DNA of 64,000 nucleotides, from positions 1 through 64,000 of the forward strand of contig CACYWG010000004.1 in assembly GCA_902778115.1 (NCBI GenBank), written 5' to 3'. The stretch is from Oscillospiraceae bacterium. GTDB lineage: Bacteria; Bacillota; Clostridia; Oscillospirales; Oscillospiraceae. The translations under genes and the position numbers were made by a program. Shown here piece after piece: positions 1 through 11,761 of the stretch (positions are counted from its first letter, which is position 1; the number at the start of each line of letters is the position of its first letter). Below the pieces are notes generated by a model. That model was given only the letters and a program-made list of their open reading frames with translations. It was not told where the DNA came from and did no database searches.

Positions 1-141
1 GATATACTGCAAATGCCGCTGCCCCCATACGCCGATAGACCGTTCTGCTTTTTCGGCTGGTAATTCCAAGCAGGGGATATAATAATCGCCCCGCTGCTCG
101 TACCATAAACCGTTGCTTTTATCGAAAATATACTTTTCCAT
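1..141 (-). CDS. tnpV: TnpV family transposon protein, 3' part outside window
   Basis: Only the first 47 codons are present; the gene runs off the left edge. It starts at the ATG complementary to 139-141, behind an AGGAGG site seven bases upstream. The N-terminus (MEKYIFDKSNGLWYEQRGDY, then IPCLELP and GVWGQRHL) matches the start of TnpV proteins, small proteins of unknown function carried by Tn4451-like transposons and conjugative elements of Firmicutes. Its presence suggests that a mobile element lies to the left. The family call rests on memory of the conserved N-terminus. Confidence 0.8.
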   Translation of the reverse strand, partial: MEKYIFDKSNGLWYEQRGDYYIPCLELPAEKAERSIGVWGQRHLQYI

Positions 142-434
142 ATTGAAATCCTCCTGTATAATAGCGTCGTTGATGTATTCGCACATATGTCACAGGCTCC
201 CGATTGCCACACCTTGTTATATCCTGTTATGGGATTTTCTTGCCCTTGCTTTTGCCCTTATGAACTGCCGGGGCGTCGTTGAAACGGTGTAACAATTAAT
301 AAAGGGATTCGGTGAGCAGATTGCGAAAAATCCTTTGTTTTCAATGGTTTCAGAGGATTTCATTAAAGCCCTATAATCAGCGGCAAACGCCTATGATTTC
401 GGGGATTTCAAATCGGGATTTGGAGGGGACAACC
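142..434. other. intergenic region between tnpV and the phosphorylase gene
   Basis: Roughly 290 bases of lower-GC sequence between two divergent genes. An open frame in phase with the phosphorylase extends back to 312, but it has no ribosome site and does not look like the family, so I treat it as untranslated. I see no clear promoter hexamer pair, repeat or attachment site here. Confidence 0.4.
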
Positions 435-1214
435 GTGCTGTTAGAAGAATTTGATCGTTCGCATGAGGCAATCATTGATCCGGATATGCTCGTCACAAAA
501 CTGGATGACTTCCCGGAAGTGACGATATCCTGTTTTTCGAAGCATTTGTTTCGGAACGTGCTTTCCCTGTTTGACGCGCAGCAAATTGGCGAAATTCATT
601 CCGCAGTAGGTTTGAATCCGGTGTATAGGGTTGAGTATAAAGGGAAACCGTTTGCTTTGTTCCAGTCATATGTCGGAGAACCGTTATGTGTTGCTGAATA
701 CGAAGATTTGATGGCCATGGGGAGCAAACGGCTCGTTCTGCTTGGCAATTGTGGTGTCCTGGAAAGATCCATCGAAGACTGCGGCATCATTATACCGACT
801 TTTGCTATCCGGGATGAAGGAACCAGTTATCACTATTCCGAGCCAGGCGACATGATAGCCGTCAACAAAAAATACAGGGAAGAATTCAAAGCGATTCTTT
901 CTGAATGCGGATATCCATTCATAGAAGGGATCACGTGGACAACAGATGCGCCATACAGGGAAACCAGGAATAAGGTGAATCGCAGGAAAGCCCAGGGCGC
1001 CATCTGCGTAGAAATGGAGTGCGCCGGCATGCAGGCGGCGTGTGACTTCAGAGGAAACGAGTTTTTCCAGTTCTTTTATGCAGGAGATAATCTGGATCAT
1101 TCGTCATGGGAGCCCAGAAGTATCTCAGGTGAAACCAGATTGGACGATAAAACAAAAATCATGATGCTCGCATTTGAACTTGGCTTGAAAATCGCAGAAG
1201 TGAATAAGCTTTGA
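435..1214 (+). CDS. nucleoside phosphorylase (PNP/UDP family)
   Basis: A 259-residue protein of the purine-nucleoside/uridine phosphorylase superfamily, which splits nucleosides with phosphate into base and (deoxy)ribose-1-phosphate in the cytosol. Visible family signs are LVLLGNCGVLERSI (phosphate/sugar region) and the VEMECAG motif near the C-terminus, whose Glu-Met-Glu contacts the ribose. I chose the GTG at 435 (VLLEEFDRSHEAIIDP) because GGAGGGG precedes it by six bases and members of this subgroup start like this; the in-frame extension to 312 lacks a ribosome site. The gene is visibly less GC-rich than the genes downstream and sits beside tnpV, which suggests horizontal transfer. Substrate preference cannot be read from the sequence. 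Confidence 0.8.
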   Translation: MLLEEFDRSHEAIIDPDMLVTKLDDFPEVTISCFSKHLFRNVLSLFDAQQIGEIHSAVGLNPVYRVEYKGKPFALFQSYVGEPLCVAEYEDLMAMGSKRLVLLGNCGVLERSIEDCGIIIPTFAIRDEGTSYHYSEPGDMIAVNKKYREEFKAILSECGYPFIEGITWTTDAPYRETRNKVNRRKAQGAICVEMECAGMQAACDFRGNEFFQFFYAGDNLDHSSWEPRSISGETRLDDKTKIMMLAFELGLKIAEVNKL

Positions 1215-1297
1215 CAAATCCCCAATTTGTCGAAAGGCATCCCACCTTGAGGGCGGGGCGCATAGGTATCGTTATCAGCTTGCTTTCATAAGCAAAG

Positions 1298-1326
1298 AGA
1301 CAGCCTGTCGGAACGACGGGCTGTCT
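1298..1326 (+). terminator. hairpin terminator after the phosphorylase gene
   Basis: A 13-base-pair stem (AGACAGCC... with one G-U pair) around a GAA loop. The following bases are only weakly T-rich (TCGTTTACG), so termination may be imperfect. Confidence 0.6.
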
Positions 1327-1360
1327 TCGTTTACGGGCCTTAACGATCGTAACGCAGAAC

Positions 1361-1430
1361 AACCAAATACAAACACAGATACAAACACAAAAACAAATCA
1401 AAACATAATCACAATATCAATCTGAATCAT
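1361..1430. repeat. A/C-rich low-complexity tract
   Basis: About 70 bases almost free of G, built from irregular ACAAAC/ACAAAA/ACAAAT units. It lies between the mobile-looking left edge and the ATP synthase promoter. The rest of 1327-1540 holds nothing I can name. Confidence 0.5.
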
Positions 1431-1540
1431 CAGATACAGACGCTTGCGGCGCCCGTTTTTAGCCGGTTTTGTGGAGAAAACTGTGGGAAAGCCGTCGATG
1501 CTTTCCGGCTTTCGTCAAAGCGCCGTCGAAAAAGATGTGA

Positions 1541-1569
1541 TTTACTTTTTGCGGCAAATAGTTTATACT
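1541..1569 (+). promoter_or_regulatory. predicted sigma-A promoter of the atp operon
   Basis: TTTACT at 1541-1546 and TATACT at 1564-1569 with a 17-base spacer, about 43 bases before the atpB start codon. This would drive atpB through atpC. Confidence 0.65.
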
Positions 1570-1611
1570 ACATATTTGTAAATGCGATTTTTTTAACAGG
1601 AGGTGCCTTGG

Positions 1612-2295
1612 ATGGAGCATACGAACGTACTGTTTTCCATCGGCCCGCTGCAGGTGACAAGTACGGTGGTCAGTATGTGGGCACTGATTCTGATCCTGAC
1701 CGTCGTCAGCTTCCTGGCCACGCGCAGGCTCAAGGATGTGCCCGGTCCGCTGCAGAATTTGGCGGAGATGGCGGTCGAGAAGCTGCAGAGCTTCTTTGCC
1801 GACTCGCTCGGTCAGGCGCACATGCGCAAGTATTTCCCCATTTTTGCGACCTTTTTCATCTTCATCGTCGTCAGCAATTACTCTGGCCTGATTCCCGGCA
1901 TGGGACACATCAAGGGAATGGCGCTGCCTACGGCCAGCCTGTCCGTCACGGCCGGACTTGGCGTGATCGCCTTTTTCACAACCCATGTCATCGGCATCCG
2001 CGAGCGCGGCCTGAAGAAATATGCCGCCAGCTTTACCAAGCCCCTGATCCTGGTCGTGCTGATGCTGCCGCTGAACCTGCTCGAGCAGTTTATCCGCCCC
2101 ATGTCCCTTGCCCTGCGACTCTACGGCAATATGTACGGTGAGGAAATGGTGACGGAAAAACTCTATGAGATCTTTCCGATTGGCGTGCCGCTCATCATGA
2201 ACGTTCTGAGCCTGCTGTTCTGCATGCTGCAGGCTATGGTGTTCACAATGCTGCTTTCGATCTATGTGTCGGAGGCTGCGGAAGAGGAAGAATAA
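1612..2295 (+). CDS. atpB: ATP synthase Fo subunit a
   Basis: Membrane subunit a of F1Fo ATP synthase, which forms the ion half-channels against the c ring. The protein is 227 residues with about five or six hydrophobic segments. The conserved segment near residue 170 reads LALRLYGNMYGEE and contains the essential arginine. The start is the ATG at 1612, eight bases after AGGAGG; an in-phase GTG at 1603 overlaps that site and is unlikely. It is the first gene of the atp operon; no atpI-like gene precedes it. Confidence 0.95.
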   Translation: MEHTNVLFSIGPLQVTSTVVSMWALILILTVVSFLATRRLKDVPGPLQNLAEMAVEKLQSFFADSLGQAHMRKYFPIFATFFIFIVVSNYSGLIPGMGHIKGMALPTASLSVTAGLGVIAFFTTHVIGIRERGLKKYAASFTKPLILVVLMLPLNLLEQFIRPMSLALRLYGNMYGEEMVTEKLYEIFPIGVPLIMNVLSLLFCMLQAMVFTMLLSIYVSEAAEEEE

Positions 2296-2328
2296 GTTTT
2301 TATTACTATATTTCAGGAGGTACTACTT

Positions 2329-2556
2329 ATGGCATCCGGAACTATTGCAATCGCCGCAGCGCTTGTGCTGTGCATCACCGGCGCCGCGACCGCTATCGGT
2401 CAGGGCATCACCGCGTCTCACGCGATGGACGCCATTGCCCGTCAGCCCGAGGCCGCCGGCGATATCCGCAGCTCTCTGGTTCTGTCCCTGGCGCTGATGG
2501 AAGCGCTGACCATTTACGGCATGCTGGTCGCATTCATGCTGGTCGGCAAGATCTGA
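2329..2556 (+). CDS. atpE: ATP synthase Fo subunit c
   Basis: A 75-residue two-helix proteolipid forming the rotor ring. The polar loop ARQPEA is intact and the ion-binding carboxylate is Glu58. Gln25 in AIGQG and Tyr63 sit at positions equivalent to Gln32 and Tyr70 of the Na+-dependent Ilyobacter c subunit (same 33-residue Gln-Glu spacing). However, the residue after the glutamate is Ala59 instead of the Ser/Thr that coordinates Na+. The ion coupled (H+ or Na+) is therefore uncertain. AGGAGG lies just upstream. Confidence 0.95.
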   Translation: MASGTIAIAAALVLCITGAATAIGQGITASHAMDAIARQPEAAGDIRSSLVLSLALMEALTIYGMLVAFMLVGKI

Positions 2557-2570
2557 GACAGGAGCCGTCT

Positions 2571-3008
2571 ATGCTGAGCATCAATCCGTCCGAGCTGATC
2601 TGGACGATATTGGGCTTTTTCGCACTGCTCTTTCTGCTCAATCAGTTCCTTTACAAGCCCATCGTGCGCTTTATGGACGAGCGCCGTGCGCGTATTGACG
2701 CGGGGCTGAACGAGGAGACTGCGGCGCGCGCTGCCATCGAAGAGGACGAGCGCGGCCTGGAGCGGGAGCGCGAGGAACGGCTGCAGGAGGCCAGAAACGA
2801 GCTGCGGGCTGAAAAAGACCGCAGCGAGGAGCGCCGCGCCGAAGCCCTGCGCGAGGCAAAGCAGTCGGCAGACGAGGCCGCTGAGCAGGGCAAAAGCGAG
2901 GCCGCGGCTCTGCGCGAGCAGACCGACCGCGAGCTGCAGCTGCGCCGCGATGAGCTGGCCGGGCGCCTGGCCGAGCGTCTGTTGAACGCCGGAAACACCG
3001 AGCAGTAA
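2571..3008 (+). CDS. atpF: ATP synthase Fo subunit b
   Basis: Peripheral stalk subunit of 145 residues: one N-terminal membrane helix (WTILGFFALLFLLNQFLYKP) followed by a long, very charged helix ending in LAERLL. It is the free-standing b subunit of this operon. A second b-like chain is fused to delta and alpha in the gene 204 bases downstream, so the stalk is predicted to contain two different b-type chains, as in organisms with b and b'. GGAG lies before the ATG. Confidence 0.93.
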   Translation: MLSINPSELIWTILGFFALLFLLNQFLYKPIVRFMDERRARIDAGLNEETAARAAIEEDERGLEREREERLQEARNELRAEKDRSEERRAEALREAKQSADEAAEQGKSEAAALREQTDRELQLRRDELAGRLAERLLNAGNTEQ

Positions 3009-3011
3009 AAA

Positions 3012-3156
3012 ATTCACATGCGAAACATGGTTTCGCATGTGAGAGACTCGCGCTTATCGCGCGCGGCTTGCGGGGGAACGCCTTGCTTGGTCGGCGCGAG
3101 GGCTCGCACAGCTCGCCTCAGGGTGTTTTTACCGTGGCAAAGCTACGGTAAAAACA
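3012..3156 (+). repeat. structured intergenic element, copy 1
   Basis: About 145 bases closely matching 40943-41088. The first hairpin (3015-3041) has a perfect 12-pair stem, CACATGCGAAAC with its complement, around ATG. A middle part pairs CTCGCGC with GCGCGAG. The last hairpin (about 3124-3154) is a 14-pair stem around AAA. The first and last stems differ from copy 2 by paired substitutions that keep the pairing. It lies inside the atp operon, ahead of the fusion gene. No T-run follows the last stem, so it does not look like a simple terminator. Confidence 0.85.
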
Positions 3157-3212
3157 GGGAGACATTTTCCTTGATGAGCTGTGAAACAGTAAGACTACAG
3201 GAGGTGCCGCAC

Positions 3213-5456
<2,244 letters not shown>

Positions 5457-5486
5457 ACGATTACGCGCTGAAAGGAGGGGTATGCC

Positions 5487-7739
<2,253 letters not shown>

Positions 7740-7740
<1 letters not shown>

Positions 7741-8006
7741 TGGACAGGATTCATCTGCTGCTTGCCACCTCGGGCGGCGAGACCTGGGAAAAACAGGTCA
7801 GCGCCGTCACGCTTCCCGGCGCGCTCGGCTCGCTGGGGATCCTCGCCAACCATGCGCCGATGCTCTGCGCACTGGATGAGGGCCTTATGAGCTGCCGCAC
7901 GGAGGCGGGGGAGACCGTCCGCATCCGCATCAGCGAGGGCATTGCCAATGTGGCCGACAACGAGGTCACGCTGCTGCTGTCGTCAATGGCGGTCGAAAAC
8001 AAATAA
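7740..8006 (+). CDS. atpC: ATP synthase F1 subunit epsilon, short form
   Basis: Only 88 residues, against about 130-140 for most bacterial epsilon subunits. The N-terminal beta-sandwich is complete (VTLPGALGSLGILANHAPM and the following strands, ending near LLLSSMAVENK). The C-terminal two-helix domain, which inhibits ATP hydrolysis in many bacteria, is absent. The start ATG overlaps the atpD stop (TGATG), indicating coupled translation. No remnant of the missing domain follows: a terminator hairpin starts 23 bases after the stop. Confidence 0.9.
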
Positions 8007-8029
8007 TTGACTGAAAAGACCGGAACAGA

Positions 8030-8059
8030 CGGGAGTTTATCTTTCGCTCCCGATTTTTT
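8030..8059 (+). terminator. terminator of the atp operon
   Basis: CGGGAG (8030-8035) pairs with CTCCCG (8047-8052), followed by six T. The stem is short but the T-run is good. Confidence 0.65.
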
Positions 8060-8092
8060 CAGATTTCAAAGAATATGTCAGGAGAGAGAATC

Positions 8093-8734
8093 ATGAATGA
8101 AATGAATGCTGCCATTTCCAACATCGGCGTCGTGCCGGTCATCAAGCTCAACCATCCCGAACGTGACGCCGCCAATCTGGGCAAGGCCCTGTGCGCAGGC
8201 GGCGTACCGGTAGCGGAGATCACCTTCCGCGCGGCCGGCGCAGACAAGGCCATCAAGCTGATGAAGGAAGCCTGCCCCGAGATGATCGTCGGCGCCGGCA
8301 CCGTCACCCGCACCGAGCAGATCGACGCCGTGATCGAAGCGGGCGGCCAGTTTATCGTGACGCCCGGTTTTGACCCCGAACTCGTGGCTTACGCCCAGGA
8401 GAAGAACATCCCCATTTTCCCCGGCTGCACCACGGCGAGCGAGTACCATCAGGCGCTCAAGTTCGGCCTGGAGCTCATCAAGTTCTTCCCGGCCGAGCAG
8501 AGCGGCGGCCTGGCCAAGATCAAGGCCCTGTCCGCGCCCTTCCCCATGTTCAAGGTCATGCCCACCGGCGGCGTCGGCCTCAAGAACCTGAAGGACTACC
8601 TGTCCTGCCCAGTCATTGCGGCCTGCGGCGGCAGCTACATGGTCACCGCCGACCTGATCGACAACAACAAGTGGGACGAAATCACAGAGCTGTGCAAAAA
8701 GTCCCGTGAGATCGTGAAGGAAGCCCGCGGCTGA
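8093..8734 (+). CDS. eda: 2-keto-3-deoxy-6-phosphogluconate aldolase
   Basis: Class I aldolase that splits KDPG to pyruvate and glyceraldehyde 3-phosphate, the last step of the Entner-Doudoroff route and of hexuronate breakdown. The protein is 213 residues. Family motifs are EITFRAAGA with the catalytic glutamate, VGAGTVT, and LIKFFPAE with the Schiff-base lysine. I start at the ATG at 8093, behind AGGAG; an earlier in-frame ATG at 8075 has no site. It is followed 14 bases later by kdgK. Confidence 0.92.
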   Translation: MNEMNAAISNIGVVPVIKLNHPERDAANLGKALCAGGVPVAEITFRAAGADKAIKLMKEACPEMIVGAGTVTRTEQIDAVIEAGGQFIVTPGFDPELVAYAQEKNIPIFPGCTTASEYHQALKFGLELIKFFPAEQSGGLAKIKALSAPFPMFKVMPTGGVGLKNLKDYLSCPVIAACGGSYMVTADLIDNNKWDEITELCKKSREIVKEARG

Positions 8735-8748
8735 GAGAGGAGAAAACA

Positions 8749-9846
8749 ATGGAACTGAATCTGAGACCGAGAGAAGAGTGCAAGTTTGACGCAGCGAGCC
8801 TGGGCGAGATCATGCTTCGCCTGGATCCCGGCGAGGGCCGCATCCGCACCGCCCGTTCCTTCCGCGCCTGGGAGGGCGGCGGCGAGTATAACGTCATCCG
8901 CGGCCTGCACAAATGCTTCGGCATGAACACCGCCGTCATCACCGCCTTTGCCGACAACGAAGTCGGCAAGCTGATGAAGGACTTCATCGAGCAGGGCGGC
9001 GTGAACACCGACCTCATCTACTGGAAGAAGACCGACGGCATCGGCCGCATCTGCCGCAACGGCATCAACTTTACCGAGCGCGGCTTCGGCATCCGCGGCG
9101 CCGTGGGCTGCTCCGACCGCGCCAACACCGCCATCTCCCAGGCGACTCCCGAAGACTTCGACTTCGACTACATCTTCGGCAAGCTGGGCGTGCGCTGGCT
9201 GCACACCGGCGGCATCTACGCCGCCCTGAGCGAGCAGAGCTGCGAGACCGTCATCGCCGCCTGCAAGACCGCGAAAAAGTACGGCACCGTCATCTCCTAC
9301 GACCTCAACTACCGCCCCTCCATGTGGAGCGCCATCGGCGGCCTCGAGAAGGCCCGTGAGGTCAACCGCGAAGTCGCCAAGTACGTCGACGTGATGATCG
9401 GCAACGAAGAGGACTTTACCGCCTGCCTCGGCTTTGAGATCGAAGGCAACGACGCCAATCTCAAAGAACTGAACATCGAAGGCTACAAGAAGATGATCGG
9501 CAAGGCCGCCGAGACCTATCCCAATTTCAAGGTCGTGGCGACCACGCTGCGCACCGTGAAGACCGCCACCGTTAACGACTGGAAGGCCATCTGCTGGTCC
9601 GACGGCGAGATCTACCAGTCCAAGGAGTATAACGGCCTTGAAATCATGGACCGCGTGGGCGGCGGCGACTCCTTCGCCTCCGGTCTCGTCTACGGCCTGA
9701 TGACCACGGGCGACGCCGAGAAGGCCGTCAACTACGGCGCAGCGCACGGTGCGCTCGCCATGACGACGCCGGGCGACACCTCCATGGCTTCCGTGAATGA
9801 AGTCGAGGCCATCATGGGCGGCGCCGGCGCCAGAGTGAAGAGGTAA
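8749..9846 (+). CDS. kdgK: 2-keto-3-deoxygluconate kinase (PfkB family)
   Basis: Ribokinase/PfkB-fold sugar kinase, 365 residues, slightly longer than usual. The N-terminal substrate region has GGGEYNV and the C-terminal signature DRVGGGDSFASG holds the catalytic aspartate and anion hole. Placement between an aldolase for KDPG and glucuronate isomerase supports phosphorylation of 2-keto-3-deoxygluconate. AGGAG lies before the ATG and only four bases separate it from uxaC. Confidence 0.88.
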   Translation: MELNLRPREECKFDAASLGEIMLRLDPGEGRIRTARSFRAWEGGGEYNVIRGLHKCFGMNTAVITAFADNEVGKLMKDFIEQGGVNTDLIYWKKTDGIGRICRNGINFTERGFGIRGAVGCSDRANTAISQATPEDFDFDYIFGKLGVRWLHTGGIYAALSEQSCETVIAACKTAKKYGTVISYDLNYRPSMWSAIGGLEKAREVNREVAKYVDVMIGNEEDFTACLGFEIEGNDANLKELNIEGYKKMIGKAAETYPNFKVVATTLRTVKTATVNDWKAICWSDGEIYQSKEYNGLEIMDRVGGGDSFASGLVYGLMTTGDAEKAVNYGAAHGALAMTTPGDTSMASVNEVEAIMGGAGARVKR

Positions 9847-9850
9847 GCCC

Positions 9851-11230
9851 ATGAAAGCCTTTATGGACCGGGACTTTTTGCTGTGTTCCGAGACGGCAAA
9901 GCATCTCTATCACGACTATGCCGCCGATATGCCCATCATTGACTACCACTGCCACCTTGACCCGCGCGAGATCTGCGAAGATCGGCAGTTTGAAAACATC
10001 ACGCAGGTCTGGCTGGGCGGCGACCATTACAAGTGGCGCCTGATGCGCTCGGCAGGCGTGGAGGAAAAGTACATCACCGGTGATGCAAGCGACCGCGAGA
10101 AGTTCCAGAAGTGGGCGGAGACGCTGGCTCTTGCCATTGGCAACCCGCTCTATCATTGGAGTCATCTGGAGCTGCGCAATTATTTCGGCTATGACGGCGT
10201 CCTCGACGGCGACACGGCCGAGGAGGTCTGGCAGCTGTGCAACGAAAAGCTGAAGAGCCTGTCCGCGCGGAAACTGATCGTGAGTTCCAAGGTGAAAGCC
10301 CTCTGCACCACCGACGACCCGGCGGATACCCTGGAATGGCACCGGAAGCTGGCGGAGGACGAGAGCTTTCCTGTCAAGGTGCTGCCCAGCTTCCGGCCCG
10401 ACAGGGCGCTGGGGATAGAAAAACCCGATTATCTTGACTACCTCAAGCGGCTGGGTGAGATTACGAGCTTTGCACAGCTGGCAGAGATTCTGAAAGAACG
10501 GCTTTCGTTCTTCGTCTCCCTGGGCTGCCGGGTCTCCGATCACGGCATGGAAAGCGTGCCCTATGCGCCTGCAGATGAGGCTGTGATCGAAGCCATTTTT
10601 CAAAAACGTCTGCGCGGCGAGCTCCCTTCTGCGTGTGAGCAGGAGCAGTTCAGAACCGCGCTGCTGCTGGAGCTGGGACGCGAGTATCACCGCCTCGGCG
10701 TGGTGATGCAGCTGCATTTCGGCGTGATCCGGGATAATTCCCATCGGGTCTTCCGCGCCCTCGGCCCGGACGCCGGCATCGATTCGATCGGCGATGCGCC
10801 ATCGATCAAGGAGCTGGCGGCCTTCCTCGGTGCGCTGGACGACACGGGCGAGCTGCCGAAGACGATCCTGTATTCCCTCAATCCCAACGACAATGCCGCG
10901 CTCGTGACGGTCATGGGCGCCTTCCAGACCGGAGAGGCCGTCGGCAAACTGCAGCACGGCAGCGCCTGGTGGTTCAACGACCACAAACAGGGGATGATCG
11001 ACCAGCTGACCACGCTGGCTGCGGATGGTTTCCTCGCGGGTTTCGTCGGCATGCTGACGGACTCCCGCAGCTTCCTCAGCTATGCGCGGCACGAGTACTT
11101 CCGCCGAATTCTCTGCGATCTGATCGGCGGATGGGTCGAAAACGGCGAATACCCCAAGAAGGACGAAGCACTTCGGCGCATCGTGGAGGGTGTTTGCTAT
11201 ACCAACGCCGAACGCTATTTCGAGCTCTGA
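9851..11230 (+). CDS. uxaC: glucuronate (uronate) isomerase
   Basis: Interconverts glucuronate/fructuronate and galacturonate/tagaturonate, the first step of hexuronate use. It is 459 residues, normal for the family. The amidohydrolase-like metal motif DYHCHLDPREI is near residue 34, with VMQLHFGVIRDN and HEYFRRILCDLIG further on. Fructuronate/tagaturonate reductases and dehydratases are not in this window, so the pathway must be completed elsewhere. Confidence 0.95.
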   Translation: MKAFMDRDFLLCSETAKHLYHDYAADMPIIDYHCHLDPREICEDRQFENITQVWLGGDHYKWRLMRSAGVEEKYITGDASDREKFQKWAETLALAIGNPLYHWSHLELRNYFGYDGVLDGDTAEEVWQLCNEKLKSLSARKLIVSSKVKALCTTDDPADTLEWHRKLAEDESFPVKVLPSFRPDRALGIEKPDYLDYLKRLGEITSFAQLAEILKERLSFFVSLGCRVSDHGMESVPYAPADEAVIEAIFQKRLRGELPSACEQEQFRTALLLELGREYHRLGVVMQLHFGVIRDNSHRVFRALGPDAGIDSIGDAPSIKELAAFLGALDDTGELPKTILYSLNPNDNAALVTVMGAFQTGEAVGKLQHGSAWWFNDHKQGMIDQLTTLAADGFLAGFVGMLTDSRSFLSYARHEYFRRILCDLIGGWVENGEYPKKDEALRRIVEGVCYTNAERYFEL

Positions 11231-11249
11231 AGCGCTTCCTATACTGTAA

Positions 11250-11284
11250 AGGAGTCGGAGAATGATTCTCCGACTCCTGTTTTT
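11250..11284. terminator. bidirectional terminator between uxaC and spoIIID
   Basis: A perfect 13-pair stem (AGGAGTCGGAGAA and its complement) around TGA, with T-rich flank on the plus side. It serves uxaC and probably also the convergent spoIIID. Confidence 0.8.
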
Positions 11285-11534
11285 ATTTGCTTCCCTTGTA
11301 TTTCCGCCGCGTGGCCAGGCCGCCGCGAATGTGCCGCTCGGCCTTGTTGCGGTCCAGCAGCGCGCGGACTTCGTGATACAGCGCCCGGTTGATACCGGGC
11401 AGCCGCGCCGTGATGTCTTTGTGCACCGTGCTTTTGCTGACGCCGAACTTTGCCGCTGCGGCACGGACGGTGCTGTCGTTTTCCACAATATAAGCGGCCA
11501 GCTCGCAGGCACGCTCCTCGATGCTTCTTCGCAA
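11283..11534 (-). CDS. spoIIID: sporulation transcription regulator SpoIIID
   Basis: Small DNA-binding protein that adjusts mother-cell gene expression during sporulation. The helix-turn-helix KFGVSKSTVHKDITARLP and the C-terminal basic stretch HIRGGLATRRKYK are diagnostic. I prefer the TTG at 11534: it is eight bases after GGGAG and its product (83 residues) aligns with the Bacillus start. A GTG at 11543 would overlap the ribosome site. Its presence indicates that the organism, or a recent ancestor, makes spores. Confidence 0.92.
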   Translation of the reverse strand: MRRSIEERACELAAYIVENDSTVRAAAAKFGVSKSTVHKDITARLPGINRALYHEVRALLDRNKAERHIRGGLATRRKYKGSK

Positions 11535-11680
11535 GACCTTCACTCCCTGTGCGCGGCTCCGCCGCGCGCCTATTCTGCTTCATGTATATGAGCCCTGCGA
11601 ATGATTCTATGAAAGCGCGCCGCAGATGAAATACGTGATTGGTGAAAGCGCTGAAATTTGAAAAAACAGGCATTCTTTCA

Positions 11681-11709
11681 TTGATTTTCACGCCCATCAA
11701 TGCTAATCT
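11681..11709 (+). promoter_or_regulatory. predicted promoter of the oxaloacetate decarboxylase operon
   Basis: TTGATT (11681-11686) and TAATCT (11704-11709) with 17 bases between, 53 bases before oadA. The rest of the 11535-11761 gap shows no other clear element. Confidence 0.6.
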
Positions 11710-11761
11710 GTAATATAGCAAAATTTGTGCAAATTCTTTTATTCGCAGAGAAGGAGATGCC

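Noticed and set aside
3018..3212. N-terminal extension of the fusion protein back to 3018
   Set aside because: It would translate the structured repeat element; the ATG at 3213 has a strong ribosome site and gives a typical b-subunit N-terminus.
9812..11512. 566-codon minus-strand open frame opposite uxaC
   Set aside because: Only its start overlaps the spoIIID region in another frame; the rest is a shadow of uxaC. SpoIIID in its own frame is the real gene.
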